Source: Candidatus Dormiibacterota bacterium
Lineage (GTDB): Bacteria; Chloroflexota; Dormibacteria; UBA8260; Bog-877
Direction: 5' to 3'
NCBI GenBank assembly: GCA_003133485.1
Contig: PKXR01000127.1
Location: 1-16,155, forward strand
Length of the DNA: 16,155 nt
Position numbers and translations under genes: made by a program
Shown: in pieces, positions 5,900 to 12,220 of the stretch
Position numbering within the stretch: position 1 is the first letter of the stretch
Layout: every line of letters begins with the position of its first letter
Notes under the pieces: model-generated
The model's database searches: none
The model's input: the letters and a program-made list of their open reading frames with translations, nothing else
Told to the model about the DNA's origin: nothing

Positions 5900-6575
5900 G
5901 AGACCCGGTTACATCATCGTGATCGGGGCCGGCAAGGTCGGCTTCTATCTGAGCCGCCACCTCCTAGAGGGCGGATATGAGGTGGCTTTGATCGAGAAGA
6001 ACCCGGTGCGGGCCGCCTTCGTCGCGGCCCAGCTGGGCAGCTGCGCCTGCCTGGTCGGCGACGGAGACGAGATGGCCTTCCTCGCCACAAGCGGCATCGA
6101 GCGAGCCGACGTGGTGGCGGCGGTGACCGGGGACGATGAAGACAACCTCGTCGCCTGCCAGCTGGCCAAGCGCCAGTTCACAGTGCCCAGGACGATAGCC
6201 CGAGTGAACAACCCCCGAAACGTCCAGCTATTCCATCAGCTCGGAGTGGACGTCGCGGTGTCCGCGACCGAGTTGATCCTGGGGGTGATTGAGAGCGGTC
6301 TCGCCACCCACGGTGACGTGCTGCAGATTCCGATCAGTGGGAGCGAGGCGTCGCTGGTGCGCGTGACGGTGCCGAAGGGTCAGGCGGTTGGGCGGCACGC
6401 GCGTGAGATCACTGCTCTGGCAGCGGAGCGGCTGCTCCTTATCGTGCGTAGCGGCCGCGAGATCCCCCCCGAGACGCCGCTCGAAGCCGGTGATCAGATC
6501 GTGCTGTTCACCGAGCGCACCGCCTCGGACTTCACGCTGGATATGCCGGAGCTGCTGTCTCCGGCGGCGCGCTGA
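5892..6575 (+). CDS. trkA: TrkA-N/TrkA-C protein, second of the pair
   Basis: A full RCK subunit of 227 residues. The Rossmann domain opens YIIVIGAGKVGFYLSRHLLE (7-26) with GxGxxG at 12-17 and acidic Glu35. It contains DNLVACQLAKRQF and PRTIARVNNPRN. A TrkA-C ligand-binding domain follows from about residue 140 (ISGSEASLVRVTVPKGQAVG, then LLLIVRSGREIPPETPLEAG). The GTG at 5892 is preferred because homology starts at once and it overlaps the upstream trkA stop by eight bases, which implies translational coupling. A two-gene TrkA pair with one short and one long member suggests a hetero-oligomeric gating ring. The last 44 bases overlap the end of the convergent M20 gene. Confidence 0.9.
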   Translation: MPERPGYIIVIGAGKVGFYLSRHLLEGGYEVALIEKNPVRAAFVAAQLGSCACLVGDGDEMAFLATSGIERADVVAAVTGDDEDNLVACQLAKRQFTVPRTIARVNNPRNVQLFHQLGVDVAVSATELILGVIESGLATHGDVLQIPISGSEASLVRVTVPKGQAVGRHAREITALAAERLLLIVRSGREIPPETPLEAGDQIVLFTERTASDFTLDMPELLSPAAR

Positions 6576-7959
6576 GGCCAGCTTTACCTAATTCGCCGTA
6601 GCGTTCCCAAAGTCGTCCCACCGCCTGCATCCCCAGAAAGAGCTGGTTGAGCGTCACGCGCTCGTTGGGCGCGTGGAACCGGTCGCCGGGCAGTGCCACC
6701 CCTAAAAGTACGCAGGGAATTTCGAGTTGCTCGGAAATGGCGACAACCGGGGGAATGCTGCCACCTTCCCGAATTAAGTGGGTCTCATGACCCCAGACCT
6801 TCGCCACAATCTCGGCGGCGGCGGCCACCGCCGGGTGGTTTGACGGGGTTAGCACCCAGCGGCCAGAGGAGATCATCTCGAATTCAATCCGGACCCCGGC
6901 CGGTGCAATCTGGCGTAGGTAGGTCTCCACTAGGTGGCTCGCTCGCTCAGGCTGCTGGTCTGGCACCAGCCGAGAGGAGATCTTGGCAGCAGCCCGGGCT
7001 GGGATCACCGTCTTTGAGCCCTCGCCCTGGTAACCGCCCCAGATCCCGCAGAGTTCCATGGTCGGGCGGATGGACTTGCGCTCGGCGGTGGTGAATCCGG
7101 CCTCTCCCGCGAGGACTGCACTGACGTCCGCGGCGAAAGCTTGGTCGTCGAAGGGTAGCGCCACGATTCCCGCCCGCTCGGCCTCGCTCACGTCCCGGAC
7201 GTCGTCGTAATAGCCGGGTACGGCAATCCGCCCGTTTCCATCGTGAAGCTTGCTGATCATCTCGGCGAGGACGGTGATGGGATTGAGCACGGCCCCGCCG
7301 TATACGCCCGAGTGAAGGTCAGTTGACGCTGCTTCCACCCTGACGTCCCAATACGCGATTCCCCGCAGCCCCACGGTGAGGGCTGGCTGGTCCTCGGCCA
7401 ACATCCCCGTATCTGAGATCACTCCGACGTCCGCTTGCAGTCGATCAAGATGTGCATCGAGAAGCTCGGCGAAATGCTTTGACCCGTCTTCCTCCTCCCC
7501 CTCGGCGATGAGCTTGAGGTTGATCGGAAGACGTCCTCGGGCCTGCAGGTAGCCCCGGAGAGCTTCCAGGTGCATGACCAGATGACCTTTGTCATCGGCA
7601 GTGCCTCGCCCTAGAAGGAGCCCATTACGCTCCAGCGCCTCAAAGGGCGCCTTCTCCCACTCATCGACCGGATCGACCGGTTGGACGTCGTGGTGGCCGT
7701 AGACCAGCACGGTGGGCAAGGAGGGATCCTCGATCCGCTCGGCGAACACGGCCGGGTGACCTGACGTTTCCCAGACTTCGGCCACGGTGAAGCCAGCATC
7801 AAGCGCCACCTGGCATAGGAACTCGGCGGAGCGACGAACATCAGTGGCGTGCTCGGGAACGGTGCTGATCGACGGGATAGCCACCCAACGGGTAAGCGTC
7901 TCAACCAAACTCCGCTCGCGGCCCCGAAGGGCGGTGGCGAGATCGTCTTCCGGTCTCAC
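6532..7959 (-). CDS. M20-family metallopeptidase (dipeptidase type)
   Basis: A di-zinc aminoacyl-peptidase of the M20 clan, most like the PepV/CNDP-type 'dipeptidase' group. The predicted substrates are short peptides, and the location is cytosolic as no signal peptide is visible. Metal and catalytic residues are all present: YGHHDVQP (87-94) with ligand His89 and Asp91, GRGTADDKG (117-125) with bridging Asp122, AEGEEEDGS (152-160) with general base Glu155 and ligand Glu156, ISDTG (181-185) with Asp183, and a final His in RFHAPNE near the C-terminus. The dimerisation lid starts near [12 protein letters not shown] and contains DLHSGVYGG. The 475 residues are the normal length. The start is GTG, with a GAGGG upstream inside a GC-rich hairpin. 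Its 3' end overlaps trkA by 44 bases in convergent orientation. It follows the DUF5679 gene on the same strand. Confidence 0.93.
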   Translation of the reverse strand: MRPEDDLATALRGRERSLVETLTRWVAIPSISTVPEHATDVRRSAEFLCQVALDAGFTVAEVWETSGHPAVFAERIEDPSLPTVLVYGHHDVQPVDPVDEWEKAPFEALERNGLLLGRGTADDKGHLVMHLEALRGYLQARGRLPINLKLIAEGEEEDGSKHFAELLDAHLDRLQADVGVISDTGMLAEDQPALTVGLRGIAYWDVRVEAASTDLHSGVYGGAVLNPITVLAEMISKLHDGNGRIAVPGYYDDVRDVSEAERAGIVALPFDDQAFAADVSAVLAGEAGFTTAERKSIRPTMELCGIWGGYQGEGSKTVIPARAAAKISSRLVPDQQPERASHLVETYLRQIAPAGVRIEFEMISSGRWVLTPSNHPAVAAAAEIVAKVWGHETHLIREGGSIPPVVAISEQLEIPCVLLGVALPGDRFHAPNERVTLNQLFLGMQAVGRLWERYGELGKAGLSAPPETAAPAYPA

Positions 7960-7963
7960 CAGC

Positions 7964-7992
7964 CCCGGGCCCTCGCCGCGGCGAGGCCCGGG
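7964..7992 (-). promoter_or_regulatory. Very GC-rich hairpin just upstream of the M20 start
   Basis: CCCGGG-C-CCTCGCC (7964-7977) pairs with GGCGAGGCCCGGG (7980-7992), an almost perfect stem with one bulged C and a tiny loop. On the minus strand it lies between the DUF5679 stop (8009) and the M20 GTG (7959), and it contains the only purine-rich Shine-Dalgarno candidates for M20. There is no T-run, so it is not a classic intrinsic terminator. It could be a pause/rho-type end for the upstream gene or a translational block on M20. Confidence 0.55.
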
Positions 7993-8008
7993 CCGAGTGA
8001 GAAGGCCC

Positions 8009-8158
8009 TCAGGCCGCCTTCCCGATCTTGAAGATCTTCGTTCCGCAGACTGGGCAGGTACCGGTGGTTGCCGGCTTGCCGTTCTTCAGTTGCGTTGGCT
8101 GGGGGTTGGAAATCTCCCGCGCCGTCTTGCACTTCATGCAAAAGCCGGTAACGGCCAT
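8009..8158 (-). CDS. 49-residue zinc-ribbon protein (DUF5679-like)
   Basis: A tiny protein with two CxxC knuckles, CMKC at 7-10 and CPVC at 35-38, spaced as a zinc ribbon. The pattern GFCMKCK... LKNGKPATTGTCPVCGTKIFKI matches what I know of DUF5679 domain proteins. These are found as stand-alone ~50-residue proteins in actinobacterial and Chloroflexi-like genomes and have no established function. The ATG at 8158-8156 is chosen because GGAGGGG lies seven bases upstream; a longer in-frame extension to 8251 gives residues that look non-coding and would swallow that ribosome-binding site and the promoter. It lies between the MBL gene (upstream) and M20 (downstream), and it has its own promoter. 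Nucleic-acid or protein binding is possible but unproven. Confidence 0.85.
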   Translation of the reverse strand: MAVTGFCMKCKTAREISNPQPTQLKNGKPATTGTCPVCGTKIFKIGKAA

Positions 8159-8215
8159 CTTGGTACCCCTCCGCTGGAAGTAGAGCCCGAACTCGGAAGC
8201 AGGGCGATCAGCCGC

Positions 8216-8244
8216 ATTGTATTCACCAACTCGACCGCCCGCAA
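8216..8244 (-). promoter_or_regulatory. Promoter of the DUF5679-like gene
   Basis: On the minus strand TTGCGG (8244-8239), 17 bases, then TACAAT (8221-8216). The -10 matches five of six consensus bases and the spacing is ideal; the -35 matches only the leading TTG. It predicts an RNA start near 8209 and a ~50-base leader carrying a strong Shine-Dalgarno sequence before the ATG at 8158. It makes the small gene independent of the MBL gene 156 bases upstream. Confidence 0.55.
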
Positions 8245-8314
8245 CCTCCAACGCACATCTGGTCCTGATTCGAGGCCAGCTTGAGGTCCGGAGCGCGCTC
8301 TCCTGGAAGCCAGT

Positions 8315-9244
8315 TCAGGCCCCTTCTAGCCGAGATCGCGCCTGCCGCTCCAGCCACCCGAATAGTCCTGCGGCGTTGGAGCGAAGGCCGGTTAGGGTGT
8401 CCGCGGCCTCCCGCCGGTCGGGCTCTACTCCGACCTGCGGGCCTAGCCGCTCCCGCAGCGCCTGTTCGAGGTGATCGAGCTCGGGTCTCTCCTGGTAAGC
8501 GTCCTGGGCGATCGTGGCCCAAGTTCGGAGCTGGTCTTCCGCGTCGTGCAGCACCACTTCCGGGTCGCCCGCGGAGCCGTAGTGGGTCAGGATCAATTGC
8601 TGCGGCCGCAGCTCCAGGAATTTGTGCAGGGAACCGATGGCCAGCTCCAAGTCGAAATCATCAGGCGGAGTCGCCGGGCGGAGGGGTCCGCCGCCCGGTA
8701 GCTTGACCCCCACCGCGTCGCCCACCAGCAGCACCCCGGAATCGGTCTCCAACACCCCGATGTGATGCTTGGCGTGGCCGGGAGAAAAGACCAAGACCAT
8801 CTCCTTTCCCCGGCCGAGGTCGATCGTGCCGCCATCTTCGGCGGCCACGAGCTGATCGGGGTCGACCGGCGTCATCTGCCCGTAGAGCGAATCGAGCTTG
8901 GCGCCGTACACCTGAGCCGAGGCGGCCATCAACCGCGCGGGGTCGGCGAGATGGCGCAGCCCCTTGGGATGGCAGATCACCTTGGCCTTCGGGAACCGCT
9001 GGGCGATCTCCCCCACCGCACCCGCGTGATCGAGGTGGATGTGAGTGAGGATCACCCAGGCCAGGTCGTCTGGTCCGAGTCCGTGACGGCCGAGCCCCGC
9101 CAGCACCTGTTCGAAATCTCGATGCGGGCCGGTCTCGACCAGGCAGGGCTGGTCGGCCTCGATCAGGAAGACCGAGTTGACCTCCTCCCAGCCACCCAAG
9201 AGAGTGTCGATCTGCCAGAATCCTTCCGCTAGGAGCTTGTCCAC
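8315..9244 (-). CDS. MBL-fold metallohydrolase (glyoxalase II-like)
   Basis: A metallo-beta-lactamase-fold hydrolase of 309 residues. The canonical metal-binding motif LTHIHLDHAG (66-75) gives His68, His70, Asp72 and His73. Further ligands are His157 in SPGHAKHH (154-161), Asp176 in VGDAVG (174-179) and His221 in LTHYGS (219-224), so both zinc sites appear complete. Full occupancy of the two sites points to a thioesterase or lactonase/glyoxalase II-type reaction; the substrate cannot be read from sequence. The C-terminal ~80 residues are helical and Arg/Glu-rich. The start is GTG, with GCGAGG seven bases upstream. No signal peptide is seen, so the location is cytosolic. It diverges from the ABC permease gene across ~180 bases. 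Confidence 0.9.
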   Translation of the reverse strand: MDKLLAEGFWQIDTLLGGWEEVNSVFLIEADQPCLVETGPHRDFEQVLAGLGRHGLGPDDLAWVILTHIHLDHAGAVGEIAQRFPKAKVICHPKGLRHLADPARLMAASAQVYGAKLDSLYGQMTPVDPDQLVAAEDGGTIDLGRGKEMVLVFSPGHAKHHIGVLETDSGVLLVGDAVGVKLPGGGPLRPATPPDDFDLELAIGSLHKFLELRPQQLILTHYGSAGDPEVVLHDAEDQLRTWATIAQDAYQERPELDHLEQALRERLGPQVGVEPDRREAADTLTGLRSNAAGLFGWLERQARSRLEGA

Positions 9245-9265
9245 GAACTAACCTCGCCTGCTTTA

Positions 9266-9295
9266 TTGCCTGTCCGTCGGCGGACGTTCCGGCAA
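9266..9295. promoter_or_regulatory. Nested dyad in the MBL/permease divergent region
   Basis: Outer arms TTGCC (9266-9270) and GGCAA (9291-9295) enclose an inner hairpin GTCCG (9272-9276) TCGG CGGAC (9281-9285). The two symmetric elements lie 22 bases upstream of the MBL GTG and ~130 bases upstream of the permease start. A regulator site or RNA hairpin is plausible. The spacing of the inner arms within the outer arms is asymmetric, so this is a weak call. The rest of the 181-base gap contains only the permease ribosome-binding site. Confidence 0.35.
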
Positions 9296-9415
9296 AAGGT
9301 AGTGCCCTAACCGGACGAGGATGGGCGCCTCAGCCAACTCCCAGCCGATCCCGAGGTCACTCTCAGTCGGGTCGACTGTAATTCGGGTCTCGGAGAAGTT
9401 GTCAGCGTCGGCACC

Positions 9416-9420
9416 AGGAG
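9416..9420 (+). promoter_or_regulatory. Ribosome-binding site that fixes the permease start
   Basis: AGGAG lies five bases before the GTG at 9426. An in-frame ATG exists at 9321, but the 35 residues it would add are low-complexity and not permease-like. The AGGAG therefore decides for 9426. Confidence 0.7.
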
Positions 9421-9425
9421 CATCT

Positions 9426-10904
9426 GTGTACTTCCGTTACCTAGGGCGCGAACTCCATCGTCGGGCCCGTTCGGCGTCCGTCGTGGCGATCGGGCTGGCA
9501 TTGGGCGTGGGGCTAGTGATCACCGTCACGGCCGCCGCCGCCGGGGTGAAGGCTGCGCAGGGCCAGGTGCTCCACTCTCTTTACGGTGTGGGGACCGACA
9601 TAACGGTTACCAAGGCAGCCACCCCGGGGAGCGGCGGAGGATTCCACTTTGGGGGCCGTCCGCCGACCGGCACCGCGCCGTCTACACCCTTCAGCCGAGA
9701 TCGCCTCAGTTCAGCCCCAGGGCTGACCACGATCGATGACTCGAGTGTCGCCTCCATCTCCAAGCTGAAGGGAGTCGCTGGCGCCACCGGGACCCTCAAC
9801 CTGAGTTCGGTCCACATCAGTGGAACCTTCACTCCTGGTGGCGGAGCGCCCGGTTCCGGCGCGAGCTCGGGCTCCAGTTCTTCAACTCCCTTCAGCGTCT
9901 CGACCTTCACAGTTGCCGGTGTCAACGCCGAAGACCCCGGATTAGGCCCATTGAGCGCCTCCAATCTCACTTCAGGCACCAAGGTGGTGTCCGAGTGGTT
10001 CAAGCGGGTGCAGAACACCTCATCGGCCAGCGACCAGCTGCTGGCCTTGGTTGACAGCAGCTACGCCAAGCAGCAGTCGCTCAAGGCTGGCTCCACGGTC
10101 ACGGTCGCTGGCACCAAATTCACGGTATTGGGAGTGGTGTCACTCTCCGCGACCGCTTCCTCGGAGGACATCTACCTGCCGCTGAGCCAGGCTCAGAAGC
10201 TGGCCAGCGATGCCGGCAAGGTGAATACGATCTATGTCACAGCCGCGAGCGCTTCGGACATTTCGGAAGTCCAGACTGAGATCCAGCACCTGCAGCCTAA
10301 GGCTACGGTCACGACCGCCCAGGATCTCGCCAACCAAGTCACCGGCTCGCTGAGCACGGCCGCCACCCTGGCCGACTCCCTGGGGGTCTGGCTGGCGGTA
10401 CTAGTTCTGGTCGCCGCCTTTGTCCTGGCAGCGCTGCTGACCACCGCGTCAGTAAACCGTCGGGTGCGCGAGTTCGGCACCCTCAAGGCGATGGGCTGGC
10501 ACAGCCGCCGGATTGTCGGCCAGGTGCTCGGGGAGTCAGTCGCCCAGGGGCTGGTCGGAGGTGCCCTGGGGATCGGGCTGGGAGTCCTGGGCGCCTTCCT
10601 CGTGACCAAGATCGCCCACACCCTGACCGCGACCGTTGGGGCGACCGGGTTGGGGACTGGCTCGACTGGCGGCCTCGGCGGCGCATTCGGCCGCGGGTCC
10701 GGATCGTCCGCCCGTAATGCCTTCACCCACAACTTCGCTCCCCCCAGCCATTCCATCCCCCTGCATCTGACCGCACCCCTCAGCCTGGAAGTCTTCGGCC
10801 TGGCGGTCGCACTGGCGATAGCCGGCGGCCTCATCGCCGGGATCATGGGTGGGTGGCGTGCCGCCCGCCTGCGGCCAGCCGAAGCGCTGCGGCGGGTCGA
10901 GTAA
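9426..10904 (+). CDS. ABC transporter permease, MacB/FtsX type
   Basis: A 492-residue membrane subunit of a type VII (MacB-like) ABC system. TM1 spans about 18-40, a large extracytoplasmic domain about 41-319, TM2 about 320-342, TM3 about 372-395 and TM4 about 456-478. The cytoplasmic coupling segment NRRVREFGTLKAMGWHSRRI (344-363) and the ending GGWRAARLRPAEALRRVE are hallmarks of FtsX-like permeases. Unusual Gly/Ser-rich stretches lie at 67-80, 135-154 and 405-430. The last is a ~60-residue insertion between TM3 and TM4, where most relatives have a short loop. MacB-like systems transmit mechanical work to the cell surface or export peptides, lipids or drugs; the substrate here is unknown. 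The ATPase gene follows after 65 bases. No membrane-fusion protein is visible. Confidence 0.9.
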   Translation: MYFRYLGRELHRRARSASVVAIGLALGVGLVITVTAAAAGVKAAQGQVLHSLYGVGTDITVTKAATPGSGGGFHFGGRPPTGTAPSTPFSRDRLSSAPGLTTIDDSSVASISKLKGVAGATGTLNLSSVHISGTFTPGGGAPGSGASSGSSSSTPFSVSTFTVAGVNAEDPGLGPLSASNLTSGTKVVSEWFKRVQNTSSASDQLLALVDSSYAKQQSLKAGSTVTVAGTKFTVLGVVSLSATASSEDIYLPLSQAQKLASDAGKVNTIYVTAASASDISEVQTEIQHLQPKATVTTAQDLANQVTGSLSTAATLADSLGVWLAVLVLVAAFVLAALLTTASVNRRVREFGTLKAMGWHSRRIVGQVLGESVAQGLVGGALGIGLGVLGAFLVTKIAHTLTATVGATGLGTGSTGGLGGAFGRGSGSSARNAFTHNFAPPSHSIPLHLTAPLSLEVFGLAVALAIAGGLIAGIMGGWRAARLRPAEALRRVE

Positions 10905-10957
10905 GTCAATGGAGTTGAAATCGAACGCACTAGCCCAGGCTCTTCGCGAGTAGCCTC

Positions 10958-10962
10958 GGGAG
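10958..10962 (+). promoter_or_regulatory. Ribosome-binding site of the ABC ATPase gene
   Basis: GGGAG lies seven bases before the ATG at 10970, in the 65-base gap after the permease gene. TTGAAA occurs at 10915-10920, but I find no matching -10 box at suitable spacing, so co-transcription with the permease is the simpler reading. Confidence 0.6.
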
Positions 10963-10969
10963 ACAACCA

Positions 10970-11704
10970 ATGTATGAACTGAAGAAAATTTCCCGGATCT
11001 ATCCCAAAGCCCGGGGCAAGGTCACCGCCCTGAAGGACGTGAACCTGGTAGTTCAGGACGGGGAGTACCGGACCGTCCAGGGCCCCACCGGCCACGGAAA
11101 GACCACCCTGCTCCTGCTGCTCGGTGGGCTGGAGAAGCCGACCTCCGGGAGTGTGGTCTTCGACGGCCGTGACCTGGGCGCTCTGGGCGAGTCGCAACTG
11201 GTGGACGTGCGTGCTCAGAACTTCGGATTCGTTTTCCAGAACTACAACCTGATGCCGACCTTGACCGCCGCCGAAAACGTGGAAGCCGCGTTGGTGCCGC
11301 TCCACATTCCGACCGCCTCCCGGCGAGCTCGCTCGCTGGCGGCTCTGGCCGAAGTCGGACTTGCCGCCCGGGCGTCCCACTTCCCGTCGGAGCTCTCCGG
11401 CGGCGAGCAGCAGCGAGTCGCGATCGCCCGGGCCTTGGTCAAGGAGCCCAAGGTGATCCTCGCCGACGAGCCAACTGGCAACCTCGACGAGGTCACGAGA
11501 GGGGAGATCGTGGGCCTTATGGAGCGGTTCTGGAAGGAGCGAGGAATTACCCTGGTGGTGGTCACCCACGACACCCAGGTGGCCCGGCGGGCACCCCGAA
11601 CCGCGATCATCACTAACGGGTCCCTCACGTTGCGGTTGAACCAGAAGCGGGAAGCTCCGGGCAAGCCCGACCCCGAGGAGTCGGCCGAGGCAGTGACCAT
11701 CTGA
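10970..11704 (+). CDS. ABC transporter ATP-binding protein, MacB/LolD type
   Basis: A nucleotide-binding subunit of 244 residues that partners the permease just upstream. Walker A GPTGHGKTT is at 38-46 (Lys44) and the Q-loop FQNYNLMPTL at 89-98 (Gln90). The signature LSGGEQQR is at 142-149, Walker B VILADEPTGNLD at 162-173 with catalytic Glu167, and the switch His200 lies in VVTHD. All residues needed for ATP hydrolysis are intact. The EPTGNLD wording and GLEKPTSG place it in the LolD/MacB/FtsE branch. The glycine-rich loop has His42 where Ser or Gly is commoner. A charged tail of ~20 residues follows the core. The substrate is not predictable from the ATPase. Confidence 0.94.
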   Translation: MYELKKISRIYPKARGKVTALKDVNLVVQDGEYRTVQGPTGHGKTTLLLLLGGLEKPTSGSVVFDGRDLGALGESQLVDVRAQNFGFVFQNYNLMPTLTAAENVEAALVPLHIPTASRRARSLAALAEVGLAARASHFPSELSGGEQQRVAIARALVKEPKVILADEPTGNLDEVTRGEIVGLMERFWKERGITLVVVTHDTQVARRAPRTAIITNGSLTLRLNQKREAPGKPDPEESAEAVTI

Positions 11705-11722
11705 AGCTCTGCGGCCCAGACC

Positions 11723-11728
11723 TATACT
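11723..11728 (+). promoter_or_regulatory. -10 element of a probable leaderless transcript for the Arg-rich gene/HAD pair
   Basis: TATACT ends six bases before the GTG at 11735, with no Shine-Dalgarno sequence between. The motif and the following CGCC are identical to the sequence before trkA at 5425-5434. No clear -35 element is visible at 16-18 bases upstream. Confidence 0.6.
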
Positions 11729-11734
11729 CGCCCG

Positions 11735-12220
11735 GTGGACCCATCTGACGAGGCACCACTTGCCGGGCCTGAAGACCAGGGGCCGGACGGAGTCCCGCCC
11801 CCTGAGTTCCTCAACCCCGAATCTCCTCGCTATCAGCCTTGGGCGGAGAAGCGGATAACCAATGCGGTCAAGGAGAAGCGTCCTCTCCAGGAATTCATGG
11901 CCGAGTTCGACGCCCGGGTGGCGGCGTATGGCGAGATCGGGAGCGGAAACTGGGATCCTCAGCACCAGGAAAAACTGCTGGCCAGGTTCAGTTCGGCCAG
12001 GCCGAGTTCCGCCCCGAGCCGTCGTCGTCGTCGTCACCGATCGGCCGGAGCGCCCGCTGCCCAGCCGCCTGCCTCGCGAAGCCAGGGTCGCCGACCCGGC
12101 GCCGGAGCGCCCTCGCCAACCGCCTCGGCCGAGCCAGGTCCCGGGGCTGCGAGGAGGCGCCGCCGGCGGCGTCGGGCAAGAGGAGGCCGACTTCCTCCCG
12201 AGGCTGGCCCAGCCGGGTGA
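11735..12220 (+). CDS. Uncharacterised protein with acidic N-terminus and Arg/Pro/Ala-rich basic tail
   Basis: I do not recognise this 161-residue protein. Residues 1-33 are acidic and proline-rich. Residues 34-86 (YQPWAEKRITNAVKEKRPLQ, then EFMAEFDARVAAYGEIGSGNW) look helical and folded. Residues 87-161 are low-complexity Ser/Pro/Ala/Arg with RRRRRHR at 96-102 and eight consecutive Arg at 140-147, followed by ARGGR. The GTG start is supported by the TATACT box six bases upstream. It ends in GTGA, where the last three bases are its stop and the first three the start of the HAD gene, so the two are coupled. It is real coding sequence judging from conserved-looking helices, promoter placement and coupling. 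The basic tail suggests nucleic-acid or membrane/ribosome contact; that is inference. The tail could be lineage-specific and poorly conserved. Confidence 0.7.
   Translation: MDPSDEAPLAGPEDQGPDGVPPPEFLNPESPRYQPWAEKRITNAVKEKRPLQEFMAEFDARVAAYGEIGSGNWDPQHQEKLLARFSSARPSSAPSRRRRRHRSAGAPAAQPPASRSQGRRPGAGAPSPTASAEPGPGAARRRRRRRRARGGRLPPEAGPAG

Noticed and set aside
8159..8314. Upstream extension of the DUF5679-like protein or a separate small gene in this gap
   Set aside because: The added residues lack motif or conserved pattern, and the stretch contains a good promoter and ribosome-binding site for the short form.
9321..9425. ATG at 9321 as the permease start
   Set aside because: The extra residues are not permease-like, and GTG 9426 has AGGAG at ideal spacing.
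10232..12037. 601-codon open frame on the minus strand across the ABC permease and ATPase genes
   Set aside because: It is a by-product of high GC in an antisense frame: no recognisable domain, Arg/Pro/Ser-rich translation, and it covers two well-defined plus-strand ABC genes.
11839..12216. Longer HAD start inside the Arg-rich gene
   Set aside because: The added residues are an alternative-frame reading of the Arg-rich gene. GTG 12217 begins right before the HAD first strand and overlaps the preceding stop.
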